Shown here: piece after piece, positions 63,876 to 64,000 of the stretch | How positions within the stretch are numbered: position 1 is the stretch's first letter | Layout: every line of letters begins with the position of its first letter | The notes under the pieces: model-generated | What the model was told of the DNA's origin: nothing | Databases searched by the model: none | The model's input: the letters and a program-made list of their open reading frames with translations, nothing else | Assembly: GCF_001659685.2 (NCBI RefSeq) | Contig: NZ_LXYE02000002.1 | Span: forward strand, 124,001-188,000 | Source of the DNA: Labilibacter marinus | Lineage (GTDB): Bacteria; Bacteroidota; Bacteroidia; Bacteroidales; Marinilabiliaceae | Reading direction: 5' to 3' | DNA: 64,000 nt | Program-made: the position numbers and the translations under genes

Positions 63876-64000
63876 ATGAAAAATATTTTTATTGCGATTA
63901 TTTCTTTGTCATTGATATGCAGTTCTTGTGATTCTAAGACTAAAGAAACTCCTTCAAAGAAACCCAATATTGTTTTTATTTTGGTGGATGATTTAGGCCA
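63876..64000 (+). CDS. Sulfatase lipoprotein, 5-prime end only
   Basis: The frame starts at the ATG at 63876 and runs off the window end. The first 41 codons encode a lipoprotein signal peptide with lipobox LICSSC, a short linker, and the sulfatase opening PNIVFILVDDLG with the metal-binding Asp pair. The CxPSR or SxPSR maturation motif lies beyond the window. It is probably periplasmic and acts on sulfated glycans. It is on the same strand as the histidine kinase, 111 nt downstream. Confidence 0.8.
   Translation, partial: MKNIFIAIISLSLICSSCDSKTKETPSKKPNIVFILVDDLG

Overview
The window is an AT-rich chromosomal segment from a Bacteroidota bacterium. The evidence is type IX secretion (T9SS) C-terminal sorting domains on secreted proteins, promoters of the Bacteroidetes type (TTG, about 19-21 nt, TAnnTTTG), an S46 dipeptidyl-peptidase, a PPi-type phosphofructokinase, a CotH-like/metallophosphoesterase/barrel protein, a HopJ-family protein and a DUF721 protein next to recF. 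A marine relative of the Marinilabiliales is a reasonable guess, but it is inferred only from gene content (secreted glycosidase-like protein, sulfatase, GLUG-type surface proteins). No rRNA, CRISPR array, prophage or intact insertion sequence was seen.

Layout. 1-9.5 kb: Ser/Arg-rich lipoprotein, then housekeeping genes proS, pepT, a 2-Cys peroxiredoxin, pabB-tilS and mnmA. 9.7-13.2 kb: small alpha/beta hydrolase and a complete class I cytochrome P450 electron-transfer set (P450, [2Fe-2S] ferredoxin, FAD reductase). 13.8-24.5 kb: DUF2520 protein, DPP11-type peptidase, a Maf/UbiA/KdsC-like HAD cluster, asnB, an ECF sigma factor with a small following ORF, a glycosyltransferase and PPi-PFK. 24.7-33.4 kb and 43.2-44.1 kb: five secreted proteins with T9SS-type tails, one a 1453-residue multidomain DUF5060 protein. 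33.5-42.6 kb: one convergent block on the minus strand with its own promoter, encoding a GAF protein, an SdiA-regulated-like lipoprotein, a metallophosphoesterase/kinase-like/beta-barrel fusion, an HD-Pycsar-effector-type membrane protein and a PAP2 phosphatase. 44.2-54 kb: SNF2 helicase with SWIM finger, a RecA1-only DEAD-box-like protein, HopJ, three tRNAs (Tyr, Thr, Gly), ribH, a TPR membrane protein, recF and DUF721. 54.7-64 kb: SPFH protein, zf-TFIIB protein, CstA, an MFS transporter, two membrane proteins, a PAS histidine kinase and the start of a sulfatase.

The most unusual block is the 33.5-42.6 kb operon. Its products span every envelope compartment (cytosolic sensor-like GAF protein, lipoprotein, outer-membrane barrel carrying a phosphoesterase, inner-membrane HD phosphohydrolase joined to the Pycsar effector membrane domain, and a PAP2 phosphatase). 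A phosphoester or nucleotide signalling role across the envelope is an inference only. The window also holds two copies of an 80-bp palindromic REP-like element, a 191-bp MITE-like element with perfect 16-bp terminal inverted repeats, and an 89-bp duplicated tail of a T9SS cargo gene.
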